From contig NZ_LT629766.1 of the NCBI RefSeq assembly GCF_900105315.1, positions 3,782,001 to 3,846,000 on the forward strand: a stretch of 64,000 nt of DNA, read 5' to 3'. Both the position numbers and the translations under genes were made by a program. This DNA is from Brevibacterium siliguriense. GTDB lineage: Bacteria; Actinomycetota; Actinomycetes; Actinomycetales; Brevibacteriaceae. Under the pieces are notes generated by a model. It was not told the DNA's origin. It was given only the letters and a program-made list of their open reading frames with translations, and searched no databases. Below, in pieces: positions 62,539 through 64,000 of the stretch (its first letter is position 1; each line of letters opens with the position of its first letter).

Positions 62539-63939
62539 TCACGCCCCGCCGCCGAGCTCCTCATCGAAGCAGTCACTCAAGGTCGGGTGGGCGAACTGGT
62601 AGCCGGTTTCCTGCAGCTTCTCCGGCACCACTCTCTGATCCGCCAGCGCGAGTTCCTTCGCCCCGTCACGGCCGAGCATGATCTCGGTGATGAAACCGGG
62701 CGTCGGGATCCACGCGGGCCGGCGCAGGTGAGCGGCAAGCGCCTCGGCGAACTCCGCCTGCGTGACAAGCTCTGGGGCGACCGCATTGACCGGACCGCGC
62801 ACGTAGTCATAGAGCACGGCGTGCACATAGGACCGTGCAACATCGTCTAGTGAGATCCATGCCAGGGCTTGTTCCCCGCTGCCCAAACGCCCGCCCGCAC
62901 CGGCAAGGAACAGCGGCGCCTGCAGTTTGAGCAGACCGCCCAAGGAGCTCAGAACGACTCCGGTTCGAATCGACACACGCCTGATCCCGACGTCCTCGAC
63001 ACTGGCTGCTGTCTCTTCCCACTTCCGGCACACCTCGGCGAGGAATCCTTCGCCAGCGGGCCCGGTTTCATCGACAGGTTCATCGGCTTTCGCCCCGTAA
63101 TAGCCGACTGCGGAGGCGCAGACGAAGACAGCCGGGCGTTTGGCTTCGGGCAGACCGCGCATCGTTTCGACAAGCAGCCTCGTCGAGTCGATGCGAGAGG
63201 ACCAGATCTCGTCCTTCGCGTGCTTGGTGAACCGAGTGGCGATCGATCGCCCACCGAGGTGGACCACCGCATCCGCCCACGCGAGATCCCGTGGATTGAG
63301 GATTCCCAGATCCGGATTCCAGTGCACCTCGTACGGGAACTTCGGGGTCTCGCGGACGAGAAGTCGGACGAAATGCCCGGCGGTGGAGAACAGGGCAGCG
63401 ACCTGACGTCCGATCATTCCGCTGCCGCCGGCGATGAGGATGTGTCTGCCCTTCTTCCGCGTCAGCAGGGGCGCGTTCGTGGACTCGAGGAAGTCGATAT
63501 CCATAAGCATCCGCTTGCGGCGGGCGTCGAAGGTGGCCTCGAGATAGTGGGTGAGGCCTCGGTCGATGACGTCGAAGCCCTGGGGAGCCATGGAGAACTC
63601 GATGTGATCGTCGATCTTCGTCCCGCCGGCGACCGAGGTGAACTCGTGCGTGTGCCTCCACTGGCTCAATGGCCCCTTCTTCAACTCGTCGACGAAGGAG
63701 AAACGCGACGGACCCTCCGAGTGCACTGAGCTGAATGGCCGTCGCACGAGTCCGTAGGTGCCCGGCACGCTCGTCTTCACCTGCGCCACCGAGCCCGGTG
63801 CGATCGGAGGATAGCTCTCTTCGGCGATCTCCTGCGCCCAGTGTGGCGAGAGGCGAGTCAACGCTCCCGGCCGAGCGTGCCAGTCATATGTGGTCTCCAC
63901 ACCGAGCGGAACTTCAGACGACGACTCAAAGATGGTCAT
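62539..63939 (-). CDS. SRPBCC domain fused to TIGR01777-like epimerase
   Basis: 466-residue protein in two parts. Residues 1 to about 155 form an SRPBCC (START-like) ligand-binding domain (FESSSEVPLGVETTYDWHA, WRHTHEF). Residues about 165-466 are a TIGR01777-type NAD(P)-binding protein: ILIAGGSGMIGRQVAALF, VVHLGGRSIATRF, EIWSSRIDSTRLLVE and WISLDDVARSYVHAV. This is the fused form common in actinobacteria, unlike the stand-alone paralogue at 55688. Role unknown. ATG 63939 is chosen because GGAGGG lies 5 nt upstream; an upstream in-frame start is less likely. 63940-64000 shows nothing further. Confidence 0.88.
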   Translation of the reverse strand: MTIFESSSEVPLGVETTYDWHARPGALTRLSPHWAQEIAEESYPPIAPGSVAQVKTSVPGTYGLVRRPFSSVHSEGPSRFSFVDELKKGPLSQWRHTHEFTSVAGGTKIDDHIEFSMAPQGFDVIDRGLTHYLEATFDARRKRMLMDIDFLESTNAPLLTRKKGRHILIAGGSGMIGRQVAALFSTAGHFVRLLVRETPKFPYEVHWNPDLGILNPRDLAWADAVVHLGGRSIATRFTKHAKDEIWSSRIDSTRLLVETMRGLPEAKRPAVFVCASAVGYYGAKADEPVDETGPAGEGFLAEVCRKWEETAASVEDVGIRRVSIRTGVVLSSLGGLLKLQAPLFLAGAGGRLGSGEQALAWISLDDVARSYVHAVLYDYVRGPVNAVAPELVTQAEFAEALAAHLRRPAWIPTPGFITEIMLGRDGAKELALADQRVVPEKLQETGYQFAHPTLSDCFDEELGGGA

Positions 63940-64000
63940 GGCATCCCTCCTACCTCGAATGATGCCACCGGTTTCTGAGAATGTGACCAGCAACTCACCC

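Overview
The window looks like chromosomal DNA of a high-GC actinobacterium, most probably Brevibacterium or a close relative. The basis is the GC-rich coding bias, GTG/TTG starts, a DUF3073 gene, actinobacterial rRNA leader and spacer motifs, and 16S helices that resemble Brevibacterium from memory. The genus was not checked by alignment. There are about 45 protein genes and two complete rRNA operons. I saw no phage, IS element, CRISPR array or tRNA.

Layout. 1-11.9 kb: a partial VOC gene, an ATP-grasp/kinase pair, a TPP-riboswitch-controlled tenA, an FAD oxidoreductase, two divergent EamA-transporter/LysR modules, an HTTM-like membrane pair and hypothetical genes. 12-23 kb: DUF3073, purF-purM, a universal stress protein, an asparaginase/sterol-carrier/aldehyde dehydrogenase operon (minus strand) and a fused purD-purC gene. 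23.4-30.8 kb: a polyamine-type operon (amidohydrolase, PotABCD-like ABC transporter, PuuB-like oxidoreductase). 30.9-31.9 kb: purS-purQ. 32-35.7 kb: a cell-surface locus with two paralogous secreted repeat proteins, one carrying an MPRTG sorting signal, around a peptidoglycan-binding-domain protein. 36-40 kb: a heterodimeric ABC exporter. 40-41.7 kb: two hypothetical genes. 41.6-55.6 kb: two rRNA operons on the minus strand lying in about 6.13-kb direct repeats, with a hipBA toxin-antitoxin module between them. 55.7-64 kb: two epimerase-family (TIGR01777-like) genes, trhO, purL, a MetE-like methyltransferase and a small membrane protein.

How the genes work together. purF, purD-purC, purM, purS, purQ and purL cover most of early de novo purine synthesis, but they are dispersed, and purL lies 26 kb from purSQ on the far side of the surface, exporter and rRNA block. 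The pot operon with its oxidoreductase and amidohydrolase suggests uptake and oxidation of polyamine-like amines. At least a dozen genes carry a TANNNT box 6-7 nt before the start codon, which implies leaderless mRNAs and was used to choose several starts.

The most unusual structure is rrnB > hipB-hipA > rrnA, all co-directional. The toxin-antitoxin pair is the only intact unique content between two nearly identical recombinogenic repeats. Second is the surface-protein locus, where both paralogous secreted genes share an upstream element at nearly the same distance from a similar -10 box.
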